A stretch of 64,000 nt of DNA from Ensifer adhaerens. Its GTDB lineage: Bacteria; Pseudomonadota; Alphaproteobacteria; Rhizobiales; Rhizobiaceae. The notes beneath the pieces were generated by a model. That model saw nothing but the letters and a program-made list of their open reading frames with translations, was not told where the DNA came from and ran no database searches. Position 1 is the stretch's first letter, and each line of letters starts with the position of its first letter. Positions 42,628 through 51,175 of the stretch are shown here, one piece after another. The stretch covers positions 1-64,000 of the forward strand of contig NZ_JABEKT010000006.1 in assembly GCF_013283195.1 (NCBI RefSeq). The letters run 5' to 3'. The translations under genes were made by a program, and so were the position numbers.

Positions 42628-43698
42628 TCAGGCTTTGTTCTTGCGTTTCTGGGGGCGTTCCATGCGTCGGCCACGGGCCGGAGCTGAAACCGGCTGAAAG
42701 CCGTCCTGCACCGATTTACGATCTGTCGGCTCGGATTTCGAGGCTCGGCTGCGAATAATCGTGCGCGCCGAGGTCTGCAGCTCCGGCATCGGGTCGTTTT
42801 CGAGCGCCGAGAACATCCAGTCGATGAAGATGCGCACGATCGGGGCGGCCAGAACCTCGTTACGGCAGGCGACGTAAAAGGCGTCGTTGGCCGGAACTGT
42901 CAGGTCGAACGGCGCGATCAGCTCGCCGCGGGCGATCAGGCTGCCGGCGGTGATGGTGTCGCCGAGGGCGACGCCCTGATTGTGCAGCGCGGCCTCGGTC
43001 GAAAGCCGCGCGTCGCTCATGAAGTGCTGGCGGCCGCGTTGCAGGTCGCTTGCGTCAGCTGCCGCCAGCCAGGTGTTCCATTCGCGCCCGTCGTCGCCGT
43101 GCAGCATCACATGGTCGCGCAGGTCGCGCACGGAGCGCAGTGGCCGCATGTTGAGCAAAGTCGGGCTGACCACCGGGAAGAGGGCGAGGCGGCTCCAGAG
43201 CTTCGACCAGCATCCGGGCCAGTTGCCATCGCCATAGATCAGGCAGACATCGACATCGGACGCATCTAGATAGGCGGCGTCGTTGGAGGCGATCAGCGTC
43301 AGGCGCACATCGGGAAACTGCTCGGTGAAGAGATGCAGGCGCGGGATCAGCCAGAAGGAGAGCAGCGCGGGCACGCAGGTGATGCGCAACTCGCCGCTGG
43401 TGGTCGGTCGCGTCATGGCGGCGGTCGCCGCCGCGATCTCGGCAAAGGCGTGGGTGACGGCCGGTAGCAGCAGTGCGCCCTGCGGCGTCAGCTTAAGTCG
43501 CTTGCCGCCGCGCTCGAACAGCGTGGCGTTGATCGATAGTTCCAGCGCGCGGATCTGATGGCTGATGGCGCCGTGCGTGACGTTGAGCTCGCGGGCGGCA
43601 GCAGAGACCGAGCCACGGCGCGCCGTCGCCTCGAAGGCGCGCAAGGGGTTCAGGGGCGGCAGGCGGCTGGACAATTCTTCGGGTTCCGGCGGGCTCAA
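42628..43698 (-). CDS. LysR-family regulator (GcvA-like)
   Basis: This 356-residue regulator has the winged helix LNPLRAFEATARRGSVSAAARELNVTHGAISHQIRALE and a LysR effector domain. A 60-residue basic C-terminal tail (ending ERPQKRKNKA) is unusual for the family. No ATG lies near the start; a TTG at 43698 gives the full domain, and a TTG eight codons later is an alternative. It is divergent from the agmatinase gene and probably activates it, like LysR regulators beside guanidino-acid ureohydrolases in pseudomonads. Confidence 0.87.
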   Translation of the reverse strand: MSPPEPEELSSRLPPLNPLRAFEATARRGSVSAAARELNVTHGAISHQIRALELSINATLFERGGKRLKLTPQGALLLPAVTHAFAEIAAATAAMTRPTTSGELRITCVPALLSFWLIPRLHLFTEQFPDVRLTLIASNDAAYLDASDVDVCLIYGDGNWPGCWSKLWSRLALFPVVSPTLLNMRPLRSVRDLRDHVMLHGDDGREWNTWLAAADASDLQRGRQHFMSDARLSTEAALHNQGVALGDTITAGSLIARGELIAPFDLTVPANDAFYVACRNEVLAAPIVRIFIDWMFSALENDPMPELQTSARTIIRSRASKSEPTDRKSVQDGFQPVSAPARGRRMERPQKRKNKA

Positions 43699-43895
43699 AC
43701 GATGTGAATTTTTCTCACACGAAACGCTATAACAATGTCAATTGATTTTCCAGCGGATTTGTCACCTAATGCTGCTCAACAAGGGCAAAAAGCCTGGGGA
43801 ACTTGATAGCGCCGGAGAGAACCGGCCCCATCCGCAGATGTTGATCTGTGGCGCCTTCGTGCGCATTTCCCGGCTGACGTGACGGAGGATTGTGG

Positions 43896-44957
43896 ATGGC
43901 CTGGGACGATAAGAAGCTTGGCGAACTCAAGGCGAAATACGGCGAGAGCCATGGCGGCGAGCTGTTCGACCCGACCTTCCGCCGCGTTGCCGACAAGATC
44001 TTCACGAAGAGCGGCACCCGCCTTGCGCCCTATTCCGGCATCCCGACCTTCCTGACCGCGCCGCATATGGCCATCGATGCCGACGAGCCTGATTTCGGCA
44101 ATCTGCAGGTCGCGATTGTCGGCATTCCCATGGATCTCGGCGTCACCAACCGTCCGGGCTCGCGTTTCGGACCGCGGGCGCTGCGTTCGATCGAGCGTAT
44201 CGGCCCCTATAACCACGTGCTCGGCTGCGCGCCGGTTCACGAGTTGCGCGTTGCCGACATCGGCGACGTGCCGTTCCAGAGCCGCTACCGGCTGGAGCTC
44301 AGCCACGACGACATCGAAAAGCGCATCAACCAGATCGTCGATGCCGGCGTCATCCCGTTGTCTGTCGGTGGCGACCATTCGATCACCCACCCGATCCTGA
44401 AGGCCGTCGGCAAGAACAAGCCTGTCGGCATGATCCACATCGATGCCCATTGCGACACCGGCGGCGCCTACGACCTGACCAAGTTCCACCATGGCGGCCC
44501 GTTCCGCAACGCGGTGCTTGACGGTGTGCTCGACCCGACCCGCGTCGTACAGATCGGCATCCGCGGCTCGGCCGAGTATCTCTGGGAGTTCTCCTACGAG
44601 TCCGGCATGACCGTGATCCATGCGGAGGAAGTGACCGGTCTCGGCATTCCCGCGATCATCGAGAAGGCGAAGAAGATCGTCGGCGACGGCCCGACCTATC
44701 TCTCCTTCGACATCGACAGCCTCGACCCGAGCTTTGCGCCGGGCACCGGCACGCCCGAAGTCGGCGGCCTTACCACCCGCGAAGTGCTGGAACTGATCCG
44801 CGGCTTCAAGGGCATCAACCTTGTCGGCGGCGATGTCGTCGAGGTCGCGCCGCAATATGATGCGACCACCAACACGGCGCATGCCGGCGCTCAGGTTCTG
44901 TTCGAAATCCTCAGCCTCATGGTGTTCAGCCCTGCTGTCACAGGCAAATCGGCTTGA
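43896..44957 (+). CDS. speB: Agmatinase/guanidino-acid ureohydrolase
   Basis: A 353-residue ureohydrolase that splits a guanidino compound into urea and an amine. All six manganese ligands are present: His161 (GGDHSITHP), Asp183, His185 and Asp187 (HIDAHCD), and Asp272 and Asp274 (SFDIDSLDP). Residues 1-60 extend beyond E. coli SpeB. GGAGG lies seven bases before the ATG at 43896. Agmatine to putrescine is the usual reaction and fits the puu genes; 4-guanidinobutyrate or 3-guanidinopropionate are real alternatives given the divergent LysR gene and transporter context. Confidence 0.88.
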   Translation: MAWDDKKLGELKAKYGESHGGELFDPTFRRVADKIFTKSGTRLAPYSGIPTFLTAPHMAIDADEPDFGNLQVAIVGIPMDLGVTNRPGSRFGPRALRSIERIGPYNHVLGCAPVHELRVADIGDVPFQSRYRLELSHDDIEKRINQIVDAGVIPLSVGGDHSITHPILKAVGKNKPVGMIHIDAHCDTGGAYDLTKFHHGGPFRNAVLDGVLDPTRVVQIGIRGSAEYLWEFSYESGMTVIHAEEVTGLGIPAIIEKAKKIVGDGPTYLSFDIDSLDPSFAPGTGTPEVGGLTTREVLELIRGFKGINLVGGDVVEVAPQYDATTNTAHAGAQVLFEILSLMVFSPAVTGKSA

Positions 44958-44977
44958 CACTTTAGAGAAAGATTCGT

Positions 44978-45004
44978 CGGCTGCCGGACTGGAAGCGGCA
45001 GCCG
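44978..45004. terminator. Intercistronic hairpin after the ureohydrolase gene
   Basis: CGGCTGCCG (44978-44986) pairs perfectly with CGGCAGCCG (44996-45004). There is no T tract; it separates the ureohydrolase gene from the binding-protein gene on the same strand. Confidence 0.5.
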
Positions 45005-45052
45005 GCCAGAAAATGCCCACAATCAACAATGCTTCCAGACAGGGGAACGACA

Positions 45053-45847
45053 ATGACACTTCAAAAGACAATGAAAGCAGCCTTCGCCGCCGCGCTCATG
45101 CTCGGTGCTGCAACCGGTATCGCCCGTGCCGACGCGCTCGCCGACATCAAGTCGGCCGGCGAGATCAAGGTCGGCATCTTCTCCGACTTCCCGCCCTTCT
45201 CCTCGGCCAGCGCCGACATGAGCATCAAGGGCTATGACGTCGACGTTGCCCAGCAGATCGCCGATGGTCTCGGCGTCAAGCTGAACCTCGTCAGCGTCAC
45301 CGGCCAGAACCGCATTCCCTATCTCAACGACAAGCGCGTCGACATCCTGATGAGCGTCGGGTTCTCCAAGGAGCGCGCCGAAGTGATCGACTTCGCAGCC
45401 GCCTACGCGCCCTACTACATCGCCGTCATCGGCCCGGCTGAGCTCAAGGTTGCCGGTAAGGAAGACCTCGCCGACAAGACCATCGCCGTCAACCGCGGCA
45501 CGCTGGAAGATACGTCGCTGACCGAGGCGGCCCCGTCGACCGCCGCGATCCAGCGCTTCGACAACTACAATGCCGTGATCCAGGCGTTCATCTCCGGCCA
45601 GACCCAGCTGATGGTCGTCGGCAACGACGTCGGCGCGCAGGTGCTGGCCCGCCAGGAGGCGCTGAAGCCGGAGCAGAAGTTCCAGCTCCTGACCTCGCCG
45701 TCGCATATCGGCCTCAACAAGAACGAGGAAGCACTGAAGACGGCCGTCAACGACGCCGTTGCCAAGATGCTGGCCGACGGCAAGCTGAACGCCAGCTCCG
45801 AGGCCTGGCTGAAGACGCCGCTCAACCCCGAAAACCTCAAGGACTAA
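45053..45847 (+). CDS. Polar amino acid-type ABC substrate-binding protein
   Basis: This 264-residue periplasmic protein belongs to the family 3 (amino acid) binding proteins. A signal peptide ends at GIARADALA; then come GEIKVGIFSDFPPFSS, MSIKGYDVDVAQQIADGLG and the ligand-site loop IPYLNDKRVDILMSVGFSKERAEVIDFAAAY. ATG at 45053 follows AGGGGAAC. Cationic amino acids or guanidino compounds are likely ligands because a ureohydrolase gene precedes it. Confidence 0.9.
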   Translation: MTLQKTMKAAFAAALMLGAATGIARADALADIKSAGEIKVGIFSDFPPFSSASADMSIKGYDVDVAQQIADGLGVKLNLVSVTGQNRIPYLNDKRVDILMSVGFSKERAEVIDFAAAYAPYYIAVIGPAELKVAGKEDLADKTIAVNRGTLEDTSLTEAAPSTAAIQRFDNYNAVIQAFISGQTQLMVVGNDVGAQVLARQEALKPEQKFQLLTSPSHIGLNKNEEALKTAVNDAVAKMLADGKLNASSEAWLKTPLNPENLKD

Positions 45848-45859
45848 TCAGCTCTTGAC

Positions 45860-45888
45860 GCCCACGGGGACTTGGCGTCTCCGTGGGC
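45860..45888. terminator. Intercistronic hairpin after the binding-protein gene
   Basis: GCCCACGG (45860-45867) pairs with CCGTGGGC (45881-45888) and inner bases extend the stem. It lies between the binding-protein and permease genes and probably protects the upstream message. Confidence 0.55.
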
Positions 45889-45910
45889 CTTTCGGGGAAA
45901 GGTTGCGACG

Positions 45911-46579
45911 ATGGGTTACAGCCTCGATTTCGGGTGGCTTCGGGATGCCGCGGGCGCGATTGCCCATGGCGCCATGATGACGCTCTTCCTGATCGCCTGC
46001 ACCACGGTGCTCGGCATCGTGATCAGCATTCTCTTTGCCGCCGCCCGTCGCAGCCGCTACGGCATCCTGCGCAAGGCGGTTGCGGTCTATGTCGAGATGA
46101 TCCGCAACACGCCGTTTCTGGTGCAGCTGTTCTTCATCTACTTCGGCCTGCCGAGCATCGGCATCAGGCTCGATCCGGTCGTTGCCGCGATCCTGGCGAT
46201 GACGCTCAATATGGCCGCCTACACCACGGAGATCGTTGGCGCCGGCCTCGACGCCGTGCCGAAAGGCCAAGGCGAGGCGGCCTATGCGCTCGGCCTCAGG
46301 CCACGTCAGGTTTTCGTCAAGATCATCCTGCCACAGGCGCTGAAAGTCATCTTCCCGGCGCTGATCAGCCAGGTGATCATCATGATGCTGGAATCGGCCG
46401 TCGTGTCGCAGATCGCAGTGCGCGAACTCGCCCATGAGGCTGACCTCTTGCAGGCACGCACCTTCCGGTCCTTCGAGACCTATTTTGTCGTCACGCTGAT
46501 CTATCTGGCTCTGTCGATGGCCATCCGTCGGCTGTTTGTCGCCGGCGGCAGGCGCATGCTGGGAGCGGGCGTGTCATGA
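45911..46579 (+). CDS. Amino acid ABC permease (HisM/HisQ type), first
   Basis: A 222-residue permease of the polar amino acid class. It has the conserved VEMIRNTPFLVQLFFIYFGLP segment and the EAA loop GQGEAAYALGLRPRQVFVKIILPQA. It overlaps the second permease by four bases. Confidence 0.92.
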   Translation: MGYSLDFGWLRDAAGAIAHGAMMTLFLIACTTVLGIVISILFAAARRSRYGILRKAVAVYVEMIRNTPFLVQLFFIYFGLPSIGIRLDPVVAAILAMTLNMAAYTTEIVGAGLDAVPKGQGEAAYALGLRPRQVFVKIILPQALKVIFPALISQVIIMMLESAVVSQIAVRELAHEADLLQARTFRSFETYFVVTLIYLALSMAIRRLFVAGGRRMLGAGVS

Positions 46580-47223
46580 TCGAATTCACCTTCTGGGACA
46601 TCCTGCGCAACCTGGTATTCGCCACCCGCTGGACGGTGCTTCTGTCGGCTGTCGCCTTTGCCGGCGGCGCTGCCGTCGGCCTCCTGATCCTGTTTGCCCG
46701 CATCTCGAAACAGAAGTGGCTGCGTCGGTTCGGTTCGGGCTACATCGCCTTGTTTCAGGGCACGCCACTGTTGATGCAGCTGTTCCTGATGTTCTTCGGC
46801 CTGCCGATGCTCGGCTTTCGCATCGAGCCATGGACGGCTGCGGCACTGGGGCTGACCTTTTATGCCAGCGCCTATCTCGCCGAAATCTGGCGCGGCGGCG
46901 TCGAAGCGCTGCCGCTCGGCCAGTGGGATGCCGGTGCCAGCCTGGGTCTGCACCGGTTGCAGGAACTGCGCCTGGTGATCCTGCCGCAAGCGTTTGCGAT
47001 CACCCGGCCGCCGGCCGTCGGCTTTCTCGTCCAGCTCATCAAGAGCACGGCGCTGACGTCGATCATCGGCTTCGAGGAGCTTCTCAGAACCGCGAATGCG
47101 ATCAATAATGCAACCTTCGAACCTTTCACGGTCTATGGGCTGGTTGCGGTGATCTTCTTCGTGCTGTGCTATCCGCTGACGCAATATGCACGCATGCTGG
47201 AGCGCAAAATACCCGCGCACTGA
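46576..47223 (+). CDS. Amino acid ABC permease (HisM/HisQ type), second
   Basis: The 215-residue partner permease has LFQGTPLLMQLFLMFFGLP and the coupling loop GQWDAGASLGLHRLQELRLVILPQA. No ATPase gene follows directly; the next gene is a binding protein of a different class. The transporter must borrow an ATPase, perhaps from elsewhere in the genome. Confidence 0.92.
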   Translation: MIEFTFWDILRNLVFATRWTVLLSAVAFAGGAAVGLLILFARISKQKWLRRFGSGYIALFQGTPLLMQLFLMFFGLPMLGFRIEPWTAAALGLTFYASAYLAEIWRGGVEALPLGQWDAGASLGLHRLQELRLVILPQAFAITRPPAVGFLVQLIKSTALTSIIGFEELLRTANAINNATFEPFTVYGLVAVIFFVLCYPLTQYARMLERKIPAH

Positions 47224-47296
47224 GACCGAAAATGTGCAAGAAATCAACGAGAACAGGGAACAAGGCGGATCACCGCCGAAACAAAGGAGACAGACG

Positions 47297-48376
47297 ATGA
47301 TTACAACTTCCATCAAGCGCCGCACGCTGCTCGGCGCGGGCCTTGCCGGCGCCTCGATGCTGGCGATGCCCTCGGTGCTGCGCGCCCAGGACAAGTCGCT
47401 GAAGGTCGGCGTTTACGGCGGCTATTTCAAAACCTCGTTCGACAAGAACATCTTCCCGGAATTCACCAAGGCGACGGGCATCGCGGTCGAATCGATCGCC
47501 GAGCCGACCGGCGAAGCCTGGCTCGTCCAGCTGGAACAGGCAGCCCGCGCCGGCCAGGCGCCTGCCGACGTCTCGATGATGTCGCAGGTCGCAATGCTTA
47601 AGGGCCAGTCGACCGAGCTGTGGACGCCGATCGACATGTCGAAGATCAAGAACAGCTCGAACCTGCTCGACCGCTTCATCAACAAGTACCCTGACGGACG
47701 CGTGGCCGGCATCGGTGCCGTCTCCTGGTACATCACCCTCGTCACCAACACCGACGTCTACAAGGAAGCGCCGACCTCTTGGGCTGCGTTCTGGGATCCG
47801 GCAAACGCCGACAAGCTTGGCCTGCTGGCGCTGGTTTCCAACTCGTTCCTGCTCGAAGTGACCGCCAAGACCTTCTTCGGCGGCACCAATGCGCTCGACA
47901 CCGAAGAGGGCATCCTCAAGGTGTTCGACAAGCTTGCCGAAGTGAAGCCGAACGTCCGGCTCTGGTACCGCGACGAGGCGCAGTTCGAGCAGTCGCTGAA
48001 GTCGGGCGAAATCCCGATGGGCCAGTACTACCACGACGTGACCGGCCTTGCGGCTGCTGACGGCAATCCGGTGCGCTCGACCTTCCCGAAGGAAGGCGGC
48101 ATCCAGGATTCCGGTTGCTGGGCGCTGTCGCGTGCGTCGCAGAAGTCCGAGGAAGCCCATATCTTCATCGACTACATGTGCCAGCCTTCGATCCAGGCAA
48201 CGCTGTCGCGCAAGGTCGGCACGTCGCCGACCGTCAAGCGCGAAGTCACCGACCTGACGGACAAGGAATTCGCAGCCGTTTCGTCGGATATCGAGCCGAT
48301 CGTGCCGCGCTACGACCTATACCAGTCCAAGTCCGATTGGCTGAACCAGAAGTGGACCGAGCTGATCGTCGGCTGA
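47297..48376 (+). CDS. PotD-like ABC substrate-binding protein with twin-arginine-type signal
   Basis: This 359-residue binding protein starts with IKRRTLLGAGLAGASMLAMPSVLRAQ, which looks like a Tat signal, although it is not a perfect consensus. The mature part has polyamine-family features (IDMSKIKN, ISWY-like GAVSWYITLVTNTDVYKEAPTSWA, and GQYYHDVTGLAA). AAAGGAG precedes the ATG. It heads the importer genes 48490-51175. The ligand may be a polyamine or guanidino compound. Confidence 0.9.
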   Translation: MITTSIKRRTLLGAGLAGASMLAMPSVLRAQDKSLKVGVYGGYFKTSFDKNIFPEFTKATGIAVESIAEPTGEAWLVQLEQAARAGQAPADVSMMSQVAMLKGQSTELWTPIDMSKIKNSSNLLDRFINKYPDGRVAGIGAVSWYITLVTNTDVYKEAPTSWAAFWDPANADKLGLLALVSNSFLLEVTAKTFFGGTNALDTEEGILKVFDKLAEVKPNVRLWYRDEAQFEQSLKSGEIPMGQYYHDVTGLAAADGNPVRSTFPKEGGIQDSGCWALSRASQKSEEAHIFIDYMCQPSIQATLSRKVGTSPTVKREVTDLTDKEFAAVSSDIEPIVPRYDLYQSKSDWLNQKWTELIVG

Positions 48377-48388
48377 TGGCAAGACGTT

Positions 48389-48415
48389 GGCCCTCCGCCT
48401 TTTGAGGGGAGGGCC
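48389..48415. terminator. Intercistronic hairpin, first of two
   Basis: GGCCCTCC (48389-48396) pairs with GGAGGGCC (48408-48415), directly after the binding-protein stop. See the second hairpin at 48449-48470. Confidence 0.6.
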
Positions 48416-48448
48416 GGAGCTTAACTCAAGGGGCATTGCCTCTTACCA

Positions 48449-48470
48449 CCCCTCCCGCAAACGGGAGGGG
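48449..48470. terminator. Intercistronic hairpin, second of two
   Basis: CCCCTCCCG (48449-48457) and CGGGAGGGG (48462-48470) form a perfect nine-base stem with a CAAA loop, 19 bases before the ATPase start. Both hairpins lie inside the operon and would favour unequal expression of binding protein and transporter. Confidence 0.6.
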
Positions 48471-48489
48471 ACTATTCCGCGGAGAGACA

Positions 48490-49527
48490 ATGTCCGGACT
48501 TGCCCTTCAAAACGTCGTCAAGGAATTCGGGTCGTTTAGAGCCGTCAACAATGTCGAGCTCAACGTACCGCATGGGACGTTCGTCTGCATGCTCGGGCCT
48601 TCCGGCTGCGGCAAGACCACGCTTCTGCGCATGATTGCCGGCCTTGACCTGCCGACCGGCGGGGCGATCCGGCTCGATGGCGAAGACATCACCCATGTGC
48701 CGACGCATAAGCGCAATCTCGGCATGGTGTTCCAGTCGCTGGCACTGTTCCCGCATCTGACCGTCGGCGAGAACATCGCCTATCCCTTGCGCATCCGCGG
48801 TGCGGCAAAGGAGGACCAGAAGAAGCGGGTCGATGAGCTGCTGTCGATGATCCATCTCACCGGCTATGCCGACAGACCCGTTGCCAAGCTTTCCGGCGGC
48901 CAGCGCCAGCGCGTGGCGATTGCCCGGGCACTTGCGATTTCGCCCAAGCTTTTCCTGCTCGATGAGCCGCTTTCGGCACTGGATGCCAAGCTGCGCGAGG
49001 CGATGCAGGTGGAATTGCGCCAGCTGCAGCAGAAACTGGGGATCACCACCATCGTCGTCACCCACGACCAGCGCGAAGCGATGACCATGGCCGACACGGT
49101 CGTCGTCATGAACGGCGGCGAAATCCGCCAGGCCGCATCGCCGATCGAGATCTACCGCCGCCCTGCCGATAGTTTTGTCGCCGACTTCATCGGCCAGACC
49201 AATCTGCTCGAGGTGCAGGCCGACAGCGCGGGCCGCGTCGAGGTGCTGGGCCAGCCGATTGCCGGCCTCGCCTTGCCGGCGGGTGCATCCAAGGGAACGC
49301 TGTCGGTTCGCCCTGAAGACGTGCACCTGACGGCGCCGGGCGCCGGCGCGCTCTCGGGCAAGGTCACCTTCGTGCGCGATCTCGGCGGCACGATCGAAAC
49401 CTTCGTCGACATTGCCGGCCGTCAGATCGTCGCGGTCTCGACGCCGCGCGCCCGGCCAGACGTCACCGTCGGCCAGGAGGTCGGTATCGCGCTCACGCCT
49501 GACGTTTGCGTGGTGCTGAAGAAATGA
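48490..49527 (+). CDS. PotA-like ABC ATPase
   Basis: A 345-residue ATPase with Walker A GPSGCGKTT, signature LSGGQRQRVAIARA, Walker B LFLLDEPLSALDA and switch VVTHDQREAMTMA. The C-terminal TOBE region (SVRPEDVHLTAPG) is typical of the class. It overlaps the next permease by four bases. It serves 49524-51175 and might in principle also serve the amino-acid-type permeases upstream, although the coupling interfaces of these classes usually differ. Confidence 0.93.
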   Translation: MSGLALQNVVKEFGSFRAVNNVELNVPHGTFVCMLGPSGCGKTTLLRMIAGLDLPTGGAIRLDGEDITHVPTHKRNLGMVFQSLALFPHLTVGENIAYPLRIRGAAKEDQKKRVDELLSMIHLTGYADRPVAKLSGGQRQRVAIARALAISPKLFLLDEPLSALDAKLREAMQVELRQLQQKLGITTIVVTHDQREAMTMADTVVVMNGGEIRQAASPIEIYRRPADSFVADFIGQTNLLEVQADSAGRVEVLGQPIAGLALPAGASKGTLSVRPEDVHLTAPGAGALSGKVTFVRDLGGTIETFVDIAGRQIVAVSTPRARPDVTVGQEVGIALTPDVCVVLKK

Positions 49528-50378
49528 GACGCGAACCTCCGCAAAAACTCGGCGACTACGCGCCGCTTCTCTTTCCCGCGGCGATGCTGACGATCTTCTT
49601 CGTCGTCCCCTTCGGCACGATGATCGCCGTCAGCTTTTTCCAGCGTCTGCAGGGTGGTTTCTACACGCCGGCCTTCGTCTTCGACAATTATGCGCGCTTC
49701 CTTTCCGCTTTCTTCGGCGGCGTGCTCGGCTTTTCGCTGTTCCTGGCGATCACCGTCGCGATCTGCTGCGTCGTGCTGGCGCTGCCCTTCACCTACATGC
49801 TGACGCGCATGGGCCGGAAGGTGCAGGTGGTCTGGCTTGTGGCGCTGCTGTCGATCCTGTCGCTATCGGAAGTCATCATCGGCTTTGCCTGGTCGACGCT
49901 GTTTTCGCGCACCGCAGGGATCACCAACATTCTCGTGGCTCTCGGCATCATGAGCGAGGCAAAGGCACTGACGCCGAGCTTTGGCGCGGTGCTGACCGGC
50001 ATGGTCTATCAAGCATTTCCCTATACGGTTCTGGTGCTTTTCCCGGCGCTCGTGCGGCTCGATCCGACCCTGACGGAGGCGGCCCGCACCCTTGGTGCGT
50101 CGCCGCTCAAGGCCTTTTTCACCGTCGTCGTGCCGGCGCTCAGAAACACCATCACCGCCACGCTGATCATGGTGTTCATCTTCGCGCTCGGCTCCTACCT
50201 GTTGCCGCAATTGCTCGGCCGGCCGCAGCACTGGACGCTGTCGGTGCTGATCACCGACCAGGCGATCTACCAGTCGAACATGCCTTTCGCTGCGGCGATG
50301 GCGGTGTTCCTGGTGCTGGTGACGCTTGGGCTCGTGGCGCTGACCGTGATTGCCGGACGCAAGGGAGAAGCGGCATGA
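49524..50378 (+). CDS. PotB-like ABC permease
   Basis: The 284-residue permease has six helices and the coupling loop LTEAARTLGASPLKAFFTVVVPAL. Start and stop both overlap the neighbouring genes by four bases, so translation of the cluster is tightly coupled. Confidence 0.92.
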   Translation: MRREPPQKLGDYAPLLFPAAMLTIFFVVPFGTMIAVSFFQRLQGGFYTPAFVFDNYARFLSAFFGGVLGFSLFLAITVAICCVVLALPFTYMLTRMGRKVQVVWLVALLSILSLSEVIIGFAWSTLFSRTAGITNILVALGIMSEAKALTPSFGAVLTGMVYQAFPYTVLVLFPALVRLDPTLTEAARTLGASPLKAFFTVVVPALRNTITATLIMVFIFALGSYLLPQLLGRPQHWTLSVLITDQAIYQSNMPFAAAMAVFLVLVTLGLVALTVIAGRKGEAA

Positions 50379-51175
50379 CCTCGATCTTCCGCAAGGCCTA
50401 TTTCTTCCTGATCGGGCTGTTCCTGGCGCTGCCGATCATTGTCGTTGCCGGCGTCTCGGTCAACGCCAAGCAGACGCTGGCCTTCCCGCCACAAGGCTTT
50501 TCGCTCTCCTGGTACGGCGAGATCTTTTTCAATCCCGAATGGCGCAGCGCGCTGTTTGCCTCCGTTACGCTGGCGCTCTTGTCAGCGGCGCTCGCGGTTG
50601 CCATCGCGCTGCCGCTCGCCTGGTTCCTCTGGCGGCGCATCGCACCCTGGGCCAACATTTTCCAGGTGCTCGGCGTTGCGCCCTTCACGCTTCCGCCCGT
50701 CATCACCGCGCTTGGCATGCTCACCTTCTGGGCGACCGTCGGCTTTTACGGTCAGCCATGGACCGCGGTCGTCAGCCACGCGATCTTCTTCGTCACCCTC
50801 CCGCTGGTGACCTTGTCGCTCGGCTTTACCTCTATCGACCGGTCGCTGGTCGAGGCGGCCTCGACGATGGGCGCCGACGAGCGCACGATCTTCCGCACCG
50901 TCGTCCTGCCGCTGATCCTGCCTTACATAGTCTCCGGCTACGCCTTCGCCTTCGTGCTCTCGCTCAACGAATACATCGTTGCCTACATGACGGTCGGCTT
51001 CACCATGGAAACATTGCCGATCAAGATCTTCAACGCGCTTCGCTACGGCTACACGCCGACGATGGCATCGGTGACCGTTCTGTTTGTCACCACCGCCGCC
51101 GTGATCTTCGGTCTCGTTGCCCGTTTCGGTGACCTGCCGAAGCTGCTTGGCGCCATGTCATCGGACGGAAAATGA
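50375..51175 (+). CDS. PotC-like ABC permease
   Basis: This 266-residue permease has the coupling loop LVEAASTMGADERTIFRTVVLPLI and the conserved FVLSLNEYIVAYMTVGFTMETLP near its end. It partners 49524-50378 and overlaps the hydrolase gene by four bases. Confidence 0.92.
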   Translation: MTSIFRKAYFFLIGLFLALPIIVVAGVSVNAKQTLAFPPQGFSLSWYGEIFFNPEWRSALFASVTLALLSAALAVAIALPLAWFLWRRIAPWANIFQVLGVAPFTLPPVITALGMLTFWATVGFYGQPWTAVVSHAIFFVTLPLVTLSLGFTSIDRSLVEAASTMGADERTIFRTVVLPLILPYIVSGYAFAFVLSLNEYIVAYMTVGFTMETLPIKIFNALRYGYTPTMASVTVLFVTTAAVIFGLVARFGDLPKLLGAMSSDGK

